A stretch of DNA of 64,000 bases from RHLJ01 sp963974345 (GTDB lineage: Bacteria > Bacteroidota > Rhodothermia > Balneolales > Balneolaceae), in NCBI GenBank assembly GCA_963974345.1, contig CAXBBW010000001.1, forward strand, positions 310,001 to 374,000, written 5' to 3'. A program made the position numbers and the translations under genes. The notes below the pieces were generated by a model. The model did not search any database, was not told the DNA's origin, and worked only from the letters and a program-made list of their open reading frames with translations. Shown in pieces: positions 1 to 8,126 of the stretch (the stretch's first letter is position 1; each line of letters begins with the position of its first letter).

Positions 1-695
1 TAGAGGTTGCTAACCCGAATCCTATTTCTGTTTCTCTTGCTTCTTATGATTTTGATTTACTAATTGAAGAGAATTCATTTGTAAAAGGAACACAATCGTT
101 AACAACTAACATAGATGCTAATGCATCTAGTATAATTTCTATTCCCGTTCGGTTTACATTTAAAGAGCTCTATCAAACCTTTAAAGCTATAAATGCTGAG
201 AAAGAAGGCTACTATAAATTCCTCGGAAATATTGGAATTAACGTACCTGTATTAGGACTCCTTGAAATACCCATCGAAAAGGACGGAGCGTTTCCTATTG
301 TTAAGGCCCCAACTATTTCTGTTTCTAAATTTTCGGTTAAAAATATATCGTTCACAAAAGCGGATGTAGAATTAGAACTTAATGTTGGAAATCCAAATAG
401 CTTCGGAATGATTATGAATCAACTAGATTATAATATAAATCTAAATGGTTTTGATACTATAGAAGGTCAAACTTCAAGTTCTCTTACTGTTGAAGAAAAT
501 GAGACAAAGTCTTTAACAATTCCGGCTTCCTTTAACTTTCTTGAGCTTGGATCCGCTGCTTACAGTGCAATTGTTGGTGGAAAACCTTTCGAATATACAT
601 TATCTGGATCAGCTGATGTGGGAGCAACATTACCCTTTTTTAAAACCTCATCTTTTAATTTTGATAAATCGGGTTCTGTTGATATCCTCAAGTAA
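1..695 (+). CDS. LEA type 2 / WHy-domain family protein, 5' truncated
   Basis: The reading frame is open from base 3 to the stop at 693-695, so the start lies left of the window. The visible 230 residues contain two similar halves. Each opens with an Asn-Pro-rich turn (ANPNPISV near the start, GNPNSFGM near residue 130) followed by alternating beta-type residues. That Asn-Pro motif and the two-unit beta arrangement are typical of the LEA14/WHy domain. Family members are desiccation- or stress-associated, and in Bacteroidota they are often exported lipoproteins; the signal sequence would be outside the window. An ATG at 408 lies inside the second unit and is unlikely to be a real start. The next gene begins 18 bases downstream, so they may be co-transcribed. 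Function is inferred from fold only. Confidence 0.7.
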   Translation, partial: EVANPNPISVSLASYDFDLLIEENSFVKGTQSLTTNIDANASSIISIPVRFTFKELYQTFKAINAEKEGYYKFLGNIGINVPVLGLLEIPIEKDGAFPIVKAPTISVSKFSVKNISFTKADVELELNVGNPNSFGMIMNQLDYNINLNGFDTIEGQTSSSLTVEENETKSLTIPASFNFLELGSAAYSAIVGGKPFEYTLSGSADVGATLPFFKTSSFNFDKSGSVDILK

Positions 696-713
696 CATCT
701 AATTTAAAAAACA

Positions 714-1172
714 TTGACCTACCAGAGCTATTTAGAAACCCCAATCGGTTATATCAGAATTCTTTCTAATGGAGACGGCATTACGGAAATAAAATTCCAA
801 GACACCGATGGTCCTGAAGACCCTGATATTCATACAGAATCAGCCAGAACACAACTTCGAGAATATTTTGAAGGCTCAAGAAATCAATTTAATTTAGTTC
901 TTCAGCAAGATGGAACTGAATTCGAAAATACGGTCTGGAATGAATTAACCACCATTCCCTATGGTTCTACTACAACTTATGGAAGCATCGCAAAAAAACT
1001 AGGAGATACTAACTATTCTCAAGCCGTAGGAAATGCAAATGGTAAAAACCCAATAGCAGTTGTAATTCCCTGCCACAGGGTACTAGGAGCAAATAATAAT
1101 CTAGTTGGATATGCCGGTGGTCTAGATCGTAAAGAATGGTTATTAAAACATGAAGGTTCATTACTTTTATAA
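714..1172 (+). CDS. ogt: Methylated-DNA--protein-cysteine methyltransferase (Ogt type)
   Basis: This 152-residue protein repairs O6-alkylguanine by moving the alkyl group onto its own cysteine. The active-site motif IPCHRVLG lies near residue 120, followed by the conserved GYAGGLDRKEWLLKHEG tail. The DNA-binding helix region TIPYGSTTTYGSIAKKLG precedes it. The length suits a compact Ogt/MGMT without the Ada regulatory domain. The start is a TTG codon at 714: no in-frame ATG exists in the first part, and the N-terminus from Met-Thr-Tyr-Gln-Ser-Tyr matches the usual family beginning. It sits 18 bases after the LEA-like gene. The enzyme is cytoplasmic and used stoichiometrically. The family call is certain; the choice of ogt over a generic symbol is less so. 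Confidence 0.92.
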   Translation: MTYQSYLETPIGYIRILSNGDGITEIKFQDTDGPEDPDIHTESARTQLREYFEGSRNQFNLVLQQDGTEFENTVWNELTTIPYGSTTTYGSIAKKLGDTNYSQAVGNANGKNPIAVVIPCHRVLGANNNLVGYAGGLDRKEWLLKHEGSLLL

Positions 1173-1230
1173 CTATTTACTGCTCGTTAGCTTCCCATTT
1201 TATACCTTCAATAAGTCACAATAATCAATT

Positions 1231-2814
1231 ATGAAAAAGCTACTACTTTTATTGCTCTCAGTTGGGTTCTCTACACTAACTTTCGCCCAAATGACCGATA
1301 CTCCTCCTCGCGCTGAAGGTGAAGGTCCTTTCGATCGATTAATCATTCGTGGGGTAAATTTAATTGATGGAACTGGATCTCCGGCTACTGGTCCAGTCGA
1401 TATCGTCGTTGAGGGAAATAGAATTGCGAGTATTCGAACTGTTGGATATCCAGGACTTCCAATTAATGATCGTAGAAGACCTGAAGCTGGAACAAATGAC
1501 AAAGTAATTGACGCTACGGGTATGTATTTACTACCCGGCTTTTTTGATATGCATGCACATACAGGCGGCGGTGCTCAAGGTACTACTCCAGAATATGTAT
1601 ACAAACTTTGGTTAGCCCATGGAATTACTTCTATTCGTGAACCAGGATCATTCAACGGAACCGATTGGACACTTAGACACCGCGAATTAAGTGCAAAGAA
1701 TGAAATTACAGCTCCTCGTATATCTGCATGGATTGGATTTGGTTCAGGTTCTGAGAAAGAAATAACAACAGCCGATCAAGCAAGGAAATGGGTGCAGATG
1801 ATTCATAAAAAAGGCGCGAATGGGATCAAATTTTTTGGTGCCTCACCAGAAGTTTATGCCGCAGCTATTGATGAAGCTAATAAACTTGGTCTTGGAACTA
1901 TGACGCATCACGCACAAACACGAGTAGTTTATAATAATGCTCTTGTATCTGCACGATTAGGACTTACAAGTATGACTCATTGGTATGGATTACCTGAAGC
2001 TCTTTTCGAAGATAAAGTGATTCAAGATTATCCACTCGATTATAACTATAACAATGAGCAACATCGTTTTGAGGAAGCTGGTAAACTTTGGAAACAAGCA
2101 GCAGCACCGGGTTCAGTAAAATGGAATTCCGTTATGGATGAAATGCTAGCACTTGATTTCACTCTTAATCCAACTATGACTATTTACGAAGCTAGTCGCG
2201 ATTTGATGGCTCAACGTAGAGCAGAATGGCATGAGAAATATACACTCCCTTCCCTTTGGGAGTTTTATAAACCTAGCAGAATATCTCACGGCTCTTATTG
2301 GCTAGATTGGGGAACTGAACAGGAAATTGAATGGAAAGAGAATTTTAGAATATGGATGCAATTCGTCAATGAATTTAAAAATAAAGGAGGTCGCGTAACC
2401 CTTGGCTCTGATGCAGGATATATCTATAAACTTTATGGCTTTGGATATATTCAGGAAATGGAAATGATGCGCGAAGCTGGTTTTCATCCATTAGAGATTT
2501 TCCAATCTGCATCTTTAAAGGGAGCAGAAGTTCTTGGTGTTGATAAGGAGCTTGGAACTATTGAAGTAGGAAAACTTGCTGATATGGTAATTGTAGATGC
2601 AAACCCAATGGCAAACTTGAAAGTTCTTTACGGTACAGGTGCAATTTTAGTTGATGAAGAAAATAATGTTCAACGACATGGCGGAGTCGTCTATACCTTA
2701 AAAGATGGAATTGTATTTGATGCTAAACAATTATTGAAAGACGTTGAAGAAATGGTGAAAAAAGCCAAACAAGAATCGAACTTCACTATTACTCAACCTG
2801 GACTAGATTACTAA
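1231..2814 (+). CDS. Exported amidohydrolase family protein
   Basis: The 527-residue protein begins with a clear signal peptide (MKKLLLLLLSVGFSTLTFAQ), so it acts in the periplasm or at the envelope. It is a metal-dependent amidohydrolase of the imidazolonepropionase/dipeptidase-like group. The HxH metal motif is in PGFFDMHAHTGGG near residue 108. A lysine in GANGIKFFG could be the carbamylated ligand, histidines follow in MTHHAQTR and MTHWYG, and a late aspartate lies in LGSDAGYIYK. The C-terminal strand KLADMVIVDANPM is the usual composite beta-domain. The substrate is not evident; relatives cleave cyclic amides or Xaa-Pro-type dipeptides. The small outer-membrane-type gene downstream is 22 bases away and could share its transcript. 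Confidence 0.85.
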   Translation: MKKLLLLLLSVGFSTLTFAQMTDTPPRAEGEGPFDRLIIRGVNLIDGTGSPATGPVDIVVEGNRIASIRTVGYPGLPINDRRRPEAGTNDKVIDATGMYLLPGFFDMHAHTGGGAQGTTPEYVYKLWLAHGITSIREPGSFNGTDWTLRHRELSAKNEITAPRISAWIGFGSGSEKEITTADQARKWVQMIHKKGANGIKFFGASPEVYAAAIDEANKLGLGTMTHHAQTRVVYNNALVSARLGLTSMTHWYGLPEALFEDKVIQDYPLDYNYNNEQHRFEEAGKLWKQAAAPGSVKWNSVMDEMLALDFTLNPTMTIYEASRDLMAQRRAEWHEKYTLPSLWEFYKPSRISHGSYWLDWGTEQEIEWKENFRIWMQFVNEFKNKGGRVTLGSDAGYIYKLYGFGYIQEMEMMREAGFHPLEIFQSASLKGAEVLGVDKELGTIEVGKLADMVIVDANPMANLKVLYGTGAILVDEENNVQRHGGVVYTLKDGIVFDAKQLLKDVEEMVKKAKQESNFTITQPGLDY

Positions 2815-2836
2815 CTAATAACTTAACCTAAATACT

Positions 2837-3307
2837 ATGAAAACAAGATTTCTAACATTTGTGCTATCTACCGTTTTTCTTTTAACTGCAAATCATACTT
2901 TTGCCCAGGATGGAGTCGGACTTGGAGGCGAACTAGCTTCTCCAACCGGACTGTCTTATAAAGTACCCATAAATGCTAGTTCTGCAATTACAGGTGCATG
3001 GGGAGTATTCTTAACTGATGGATTTACAAGCTCTACTTTTGAAGTAAACTATTTAATGTATCGTGAAAATGAGAACTTCAATATTGGATCTGGAAATTTA
3101 AGCCCGTATATAGGTGGTGGATTGTCTTTTGTTTTTAGGAAAAATGCGGATGCGCAAGTTGCCCTTAGGGTCCCTTTTGGAATTGAGTATAAAATAGACA
3201 ATGCTCCAATCGAAATTTACATGGACATTGGTCCTTATCTTGTAGTAACAGATCCATTATCCTATAGTTTTGATAGTTCTCTAGGCTTTAGATATCGCTT
3301 TAAATAA
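2837..3307 (+). CDS. Small exported beta-barrel-like protein, function unknown
   Basis: This 156-residue protein has an N-terminal signal peptide ending in TFAQ. The mature part is short beta-strands with glycine turns (for example NIGSGNLSPYIGGGLSFVF). The chain ends in alternating aromatic and basic residues (SLGFRYRFK), as in small outer-membrane barrels. No catalytic motif is visible. It lies between the amidohydrolase (22 bases upstream) and the PepSY protein (18 bases downstream), so the three are probably one transcript. A barrel fold is an inference; a soluble periplasmic protein is also possible. Confidence 0.6.
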   Translation: MKTRFLTFVLSTVFLLTANHTFAQDGVGLGGELASPTGLSYKVPINASSAITGAWGVFLTDGFTSSTFEVNYLMYRENENFNIGSGNLSPYIGGGLSFVFRKNADAQVALRVPFGIEYKIDNAPIEIYMDIGPYLVVTDPLSYSFDSSLGFRYRFK

Positions 3308-3325
3308 CATCTTAAAATAACTTTA

Positions 3326-3853
3326 ATGAGTTGGCACTCACGCCGAGATACACGTAAAATTCACCGTTGGGGATCCATTATTATTGCGATCCCCTTTCTT
3401 ATAGTTTTGGTTTCAGGACTATTTCTACAGCTCAAGAAAGATGTGAATTGGATACAACCAGAATCTGTTGAAGGAATCTCTACTATTCCTTCTATTTCTT
3501 TTGATGATATCCTTGAAGTTTCTAAATCTATTCCCGAAGCGGAAATTTCTTCTTGGGAGGATATTGATAGATTGGATGTCCGTCCTGAAAAAGGAATGGT
3601 AAAAGTACGTGCTTTAAATCATTGGGAAATTCAAATAGATACCGAGACAGGTGAAATTCTTCAATCCACCTACCGCCGATCAGATATTATCGAGATGTTG
3701 CATGATGGCTCTTGGTTCCACGATTCCGCTAAACTCTGGATATTTCTACCGACTGGAATCATCGTAACTGTCTTGTGGGTTACCGGAATCTACATGTTCT
3801 TTATTCCCTATTTGAATAAGAGAAGAAACCGAATTCGAAATGAGAAATTATAA
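3326..3853 (+). CDS. PepSY-associated transmembrane helix protein
   Basis: The 175-residue protein has the layout of short PepSY_TM proteins. A basic N-terminus (SRRDTRKIHRWGS) precedes a membrane helix at about residues 17-36. A periplasmic PepSY-like domain follows, with EIQIDTETGEIL near residue 108, then a WFHD motif and a second helix at about 140-163 ending in a basic tail. PepSY membrane proteins often accompany iron uptake or reductase systems, but no such partner is adjacent here. It follows the small barrel-like gene by 18 bases. The physiological role remains open. Confidence 0.75.
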   Translation: MSWHSRRDTRKIHRWGSIIIAIPFLIVLVSGLFLQLKKDVNWIQPESVEGISTIPSISFDDILEVSKSIPEAEISSWEDIDRLDVRPEKGMVKVRALNHWEIQIDTETGEILQSTYRRSDIIEMLHDGSWFHDSAKLWIFLPTGIIVTVLWVTGIYMFFIPYLNKRRNRIRNEKL

Positions 3854-4040
3854 AGTGTAAGGACTATTCTTTCGAAATAGATGAGAACCACTTCTAAAGA
3901 ACTTGGAAAACATTCTTTTTTTAGGTTTATTTTCATTTAACCAACCCTTAAATGCGAACTATCTGGGGTTAAGTTCTGCATTCTATTTATTTACCCAAAT
4001 AAGTATTGGGAAAAAAAATTAACTGAAGCACAATAAAACT
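3854..4040. other. Intergenic leader upstream of the GH81 gene
   Basis: This 187-base AT-rich stretch separates the PepSY gene from the GH81 gene. A weak A/T hairpin (AAAGAA then TTCTTT followed by more T, near 3895-3923) could end the upstream transcript. A short inverted repeat (CCCAA/TTGGG) lies around 3995-4012. No promoter hexamers could be assigned with confidence. Confidence 0.25.
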
Positions 4041-7000
4041 ATGCATTATCGATTAAAAATTATTTTTGCAATTAATACGCTATTAATTGGGATACTCTTT
4101 TTATTCTCTGTGGATTCCAAAGCTCAATCAGTATCTGTTGGACAAGGAAGTTATACTACAATTCTGCAAGATGGTAATAATGTGCCTTCATCGGCTGCTG
4201 GTCAGCCAGTCACACCTAAAGTTTCATCAGAATTTAATCAATTGATTCAAACCAATGATTATTGGAGTAACCTGATTTACCCTTTCACTGGAAGTATTCA
4301 TTTAAATCAAACTCATATACATCCACTTACATTGGAATCAACACAAAGTGGTTTCAAACTTGGTTATTTAAATACTAATACCACCTTCACTAATTCTTAT
4401 GCTTATACAGCAAAGAATAAAATTGAAATTAGTATATCAGGTGTAACATCAACCAGAACTTCTACGCATTCATATGGAGATTGGACATTTTCTGCAAAAA
4501 TGGAATTTGAAAATGCATCACTCATTGCTACAACAGGGCATGGATTACCATATACTTTTTTTGATGTTATGGGTGGTGATATCGAGATTACTTCAAGTTC
4601 AAGTTTTTCGGTTTGGCATAATGTTAATGAAGTAATAGGTCTTACCATTGATGGAGTCCATTATGCTTTATTTGCACCAACTGGTTCAACTTGGTCTGGA
4701 ACTCAAACACTAACCTCATCTTTAAATGGTAAAGGTTTCCTTTCAGTGGCGGTGTTACCAGATTCTTCTCCTGAAACACTAGAATTTTATAGAAAACATG
4801 CTTACGCACAAGTAAAGAATAGCACCGTGTCTTGGGATTATAATGAATCGAGTGCAGATTTAACTAGTACATTCACTTATAAAACTATATTGAGAGATTC
4901 TGCTGTCGGCAATATTGATGAGACGTTAACCGCCCTTTACAGGCATCAATGGACAAATACAGCTGATGTACTTACGAATTATACCTACGTTTCTCCTCGT
5001 GGTGAAATGAAAGTATTTGAAGGAAATTCGTTTTCCACGACTTCAAGATTTTCAGGAATCCTCCCATCACTACCCGATGAAGGTAATTACGATAGAATCC
5101 AATTACTTGAGTTTGTACAGCAGGTAGCAAGCGAAGATTTACCTATTGATAACACCTATGATAATGGTAAACAAATGGGTCGATTTGTAGAAGTAGTTCA
5201 TATTGCTGATCAATTGGGTGCTATAAATGAACGCGATTATTTATTAACTGAATTAAAGTTACGTCTCGAATCTTGGTTCACAGCTGGTGGTGAACAGGAA
5301 TATTACTATAACGATACATGGAATACCTTAATCGGATACCCAGATAGTTTTGGATCATCTAGAGAAATAAATGATCATCACTTTCATGCTGCCTACGCTA
5401 TAAAAGCTGCTGCAACTATTGCTCAATATGATAGTTCATGGGCTTCTCAGGAAAATTGGGGAGGAATGGTAAATTTAATCATCCAAGATGCTAATAATTG
5501 GAATCGTGAAGATGAGTTATTCCCCTTCCTAAGAAACTTTGATGCGTATGCTGGTCATGCATGGGCTTCTGGTCATGGTGATCATAGTTTTGGTAATACT
5601 CGACCTGGTAATAATCAGGAATCAAGTTCAGAATCTATAAATTTTGCATCAGCTACACTTCTCTGGGGTGAAATGACTGGCCAACAAGATATTCGAGATT
5701 TGGGAATATTTTTATATACTAATGAGACTGAAGCCATTGACCAGTATTGGTTCGATATTGATAATGAAGTATTCCCAGAAGATTTTACAAAAAAAGCACT
5801 TGGAAGAGTTTGGGGAAATGGAGGCGATCACAATACTTGGTTTAGCTCTGAACCTGAATTTGTTCATGGAATAAATTTCCTACCGATTAATGCAGGATCG
5901 TTTTATCTAGGTAAAAACCCTGAATACATCATTGAAAATTATAATGAACTTGTAGCTGAAAGAGTCGGACTCCCTATACACTGGAAAGATGTTTTTTGGC
6001 AATATTTATCAATGTCGGATGCTGATCAAGCACTATCCTATTATAATTCAGACCAGAATTACGATCCATTTGATGGTGAAACAAAAGCTCACACACATCA
6101 TTGGTTATATAACATGAAAGAAATGGGACATTACAATACAGAGGTAACCGCTGATGTTCCAACCTATGCTGTATTTGTTAGTCAAACTGACGATACCACC
6201 TATGTAGCTTTTAATGCTGATCCAATTGAAAAAATGATTACTTTTTCTGATGGATTTACTATGAACGTACCCGCTAGAAGTCTTAACTCTTATAGTACTG
6301 TTCCATCAGAAACCATGGTATCTGCTCCTTCTCCTACTAAAGATTCAGAAAACGTTATATCCATTTTTAGTGATACCTACGCAAGTGCAACAGATGTAAC
6401 TTTTAATGTAGATGAAGGTCAATCGACTATTACAACTTTAGAAGTTATTAACGGTAATAATACTCTCAAATACGATAGCTTAGATTTTCAATCTACTATT
6501 TTTGAAATCCTTCAAAATGTATCTACAAGATCAACATTCCATGTAGATTATTGGACAGAAAACTCAACTGAATTAGCTGTTTATCTCATAAGTGAAGACC
6601 AATCTGAAGAGAAATTTGATTTCACGGTTACCACAAACGCTTGGCAAAGTATAGAAATCCCACTCATAGCATTTTCAGAAGTAGATTTATTTACTATTTC
6701 AAAAATTAAATTTGTTGGGAACGGAACAGTATATATTGATAATCTTTACTTTTCAGGTGATACCCCAGTGCCTACTGGCCCATCGCTTGTTGCACCAACT
6801 CCCGATATAGATCCAGATAATGTAATCTCAATATTTAGTGATACTTATACTAATATTTTAGGAACGGATTTTAACCCTAACTGGGAGCAATCTACTATTA
6901 CATCAATAGTATCAATTGCTGATAATAGTATGCTTAAATATGAAAACCTTAATTATCAAGGAACACATTTTGGTGATACGCTAGATGTTAATGATATGGG

Positions 7001-8063
7001 TTGGTTTCACCTCGATTATTGGACTGAAAATGCTACTCAGCTAGAAGTATATTTAATTAGTCCCGGACCACTTGAAACTCCATTTGAGATTACTATTAAA
7101 AATAATGACTGGCAACGTATAGATATTCCTCTTTCAGAGTTTTCCGAGGTTGTAAATCTATCTGAAGTCTATCAAATTAAAATAGTTGGTAACGGCACCG
7201 TATATTTCGACAATTTCTATTTCGGTAAAAATGCTGAATTAACTGTTGCACCCACACCAATTCATGATCAAGATAAAGTAGTTTCTTTATTTAGTGATGC
7301 TTATACAAATAATAATACTGTTGATACTTGGTCGGCACCTTGGGATCAAGCTACTCATGAGGATATTGTTATTAATGGTAATAATTTAAAGTTTTATTCA
7401 GACCTCAATTTTGCAGGTATTGAATTTATTGCTAAACAAATTGACGCTACTGATCTTACTCACTTTAGATTTGATTTAATGACTCAACTGCCAACGGATG
7501 ACCCCGTTAAATTTACTGTTAGACTTGTTGATTTCGGAGCAAATGGAAGTTGGAGTGGCGGTGATGATGTAGAAGATGACTTAATCTTTGATAGAGCGTC
7601 TACTCCTTCACTAGTAAGCAATCAATGGATTAGTTTTGACTTACCGATTGATGATTTTGTGGATTTGAGTACAAGAAAAAACCTTTCACAACTTCTATTT
7701 CTAACTTCTGGTGGTCTAAGTGAAGTTTATATCGATAATATTTACTTCTACGGTGATAAAGTGCTTAATAGTAATGAGTCAGACAATGACGAAATACCTA
7801 CTAAAGTTGAACTTCTTCAAAACTATCCTAACCCGTTTAACCCATCAACAAATATTGAGTTTGGTATTCCAGAAGCTTCCCATGTTTCATTAACCATATT
7901 CAATGCTTTAGGGCAAAAAGTAGCAACATTAGCTAATTCTCGGTTCATGCCAGGATCACATTCAATTACCTGGGATGCTTCAAGAGCTCCATCAGGCGTT
8001 TACTTTTATCGCCTAGTTACCGGTAATAATATTTCAACAAAGAAAATGTTGCTGATAAAATAA
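4041..8063 (+). CDS. Secreted GH81 endo-1,3-beta-glucanase with three CBM-like repeats and T9SS tail
   Basis: This 1340-residue exoprotein starts with a signal peptide (about residues 1-29). The GH81 catalytic region fills roughly residues 50-720. It shows the family motifs NDHHFHAAYA near residue 445, the FPFLRNFDAYAGHAWASG block near 500, and NQESSSESIN near 527. In characterised GH81 enzymes the first aspartate is the general acid and a glutamate of the ESSSE motif the base. The family cleaves laminarin-like beta-1,3-glucan. After it come three related units of about 140-155 residues, each opening with [IV]S[IL]FSD[TA]Y near residues 773, 930 and 1083, probably carbohydrate binding. The end, from LLQNYPNPFNPST near 1258, is a type IX secretion sorting domain. 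The protein should be secreted or cell-surface attached. Confidence 0.9.
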   Translation: MHYRLKIIFAINTLLIGILFLFSVDSKAQSVSVGQGSYTTILQDGNNVPSSAAGQPVTPKVSSEFNQLIQTNDYWSNLIYPFTGSIHLNQTHIHPLTLESTQSGFKLGYLNTNTTFTNSYAYTAKNKIEISISGVTSTRTSTHSYGDWTFSAKMEFENASLIATTGHGLPYTFFDVMGGDIEITSSSSFSVWHNVNEVIGLTIDGVHYALFAPTGSTWSGTQTLTSSLNGKGFLSVAVLPDSSPETLEFYRKHAYAQVKNSTVSWDYNESSADLTSTFTYKTILRDSAVGNIDETLTALYRHQWTNTADVLTNYTYVSPRGEMKVFEGNSFSTTSRFSGILPSLPDEGNYDRIQLLEFVQQVASEDLPIDNTYDNGKQMGRFVEVVHIADQLGAINERDYLLTELKLRLESWFTAGGEQEYYYNDTWNTLIGYPDSFGSSREINDHHFHAAYAIKAAATIAQYDSSWASQENWGGMVNLIIQDANNWNREDELFPFLRNFDAYAGHAWASGHGDHSFGNTRPGNNQESSSESINFASATLLWGEMTGQQDIRDLGIFLYTNETEAIDQYWFDIDNEVFPEDFTKKALGRVWGNGGDHNTWFSSEPEFVHGINFLPINAGSFYLGKNPEYIIENYNELVAERVGLPIHWKDVFWQYLSMSDADQALSYYNSDQNYDPFDGETKAHTHHWLYNMKEMGHYNTEVTADVPTYAVFVSQTDDTTYVAFNADPIEKMITFSDGFTMNVPARSLNSYSTVPSETMVSAPSPTKDSENVISIFSDTYASATDVTFNVDEGQSTITTLEVINGNNTLKYDSLDFQSTIFEILQNVSTRSTFHVDYWTENSTELAVYLISEDQSEEKFDFTVTTNAWQSIEIPLIAFSEVDLFTISKIKFVGNGTVYIDNLYFSGDTPVPTGPSLVAPTPDIDPDNVISIFSDTYTNILGTDFNPNWEQSTITSIVSIADNSMLKYENLNYQGTHFGDTLDVNDMGWFHLDYWTENATQLEVYLISPGPLETPFEITIKNNDWQRIDIPLSEFSEVVNLSEVYQIKIVGNGTVYFDNFYFGKNAELTVAPTPIHDQDKVVSLFSDAYTNNNTVDTWSAPWDQATHEDIVINGNNLKFYSDLNFAGIEFIAKQIDATDLTHFRFDLMTQLPTDDPVKFTVRLVDFGANGSWSGGDDVEDDLIFDRASTPSLVSNQWISFDLPIDDFVDLSTRKNLSQLLFLTSGGLSEVYIDNIYFYGDKVLNSNESDNDEIPTKVELLQNYPNPFNPSTNIEFGIPEASHVSLTIFNALGQKVATLANSRFMPGSHSITWDASRAPSGVYFYRLVTGNNISTKKMLLIK

Positions 8064-8072
8064 TATCAATAA

Positions 8073-8112
8073 AAAAAGTCGGTCAACTGTTATTTGATGG
8101 GCTTTTTTTATA
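8073..8112. terminator. Possible terminator after the GH81 gene
   Basis: An A7G tract and a CT7 tract flank a weak inner stem (TCAA/TTGA) between the convergent GH81 and M14 genes. The flanking A and T runs suit a bidirectional terminator, but the stem is mostly A/T pairs. Confidence 0.4.
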
Positions 8113-8126
8113 AAGTGGATTTATAC

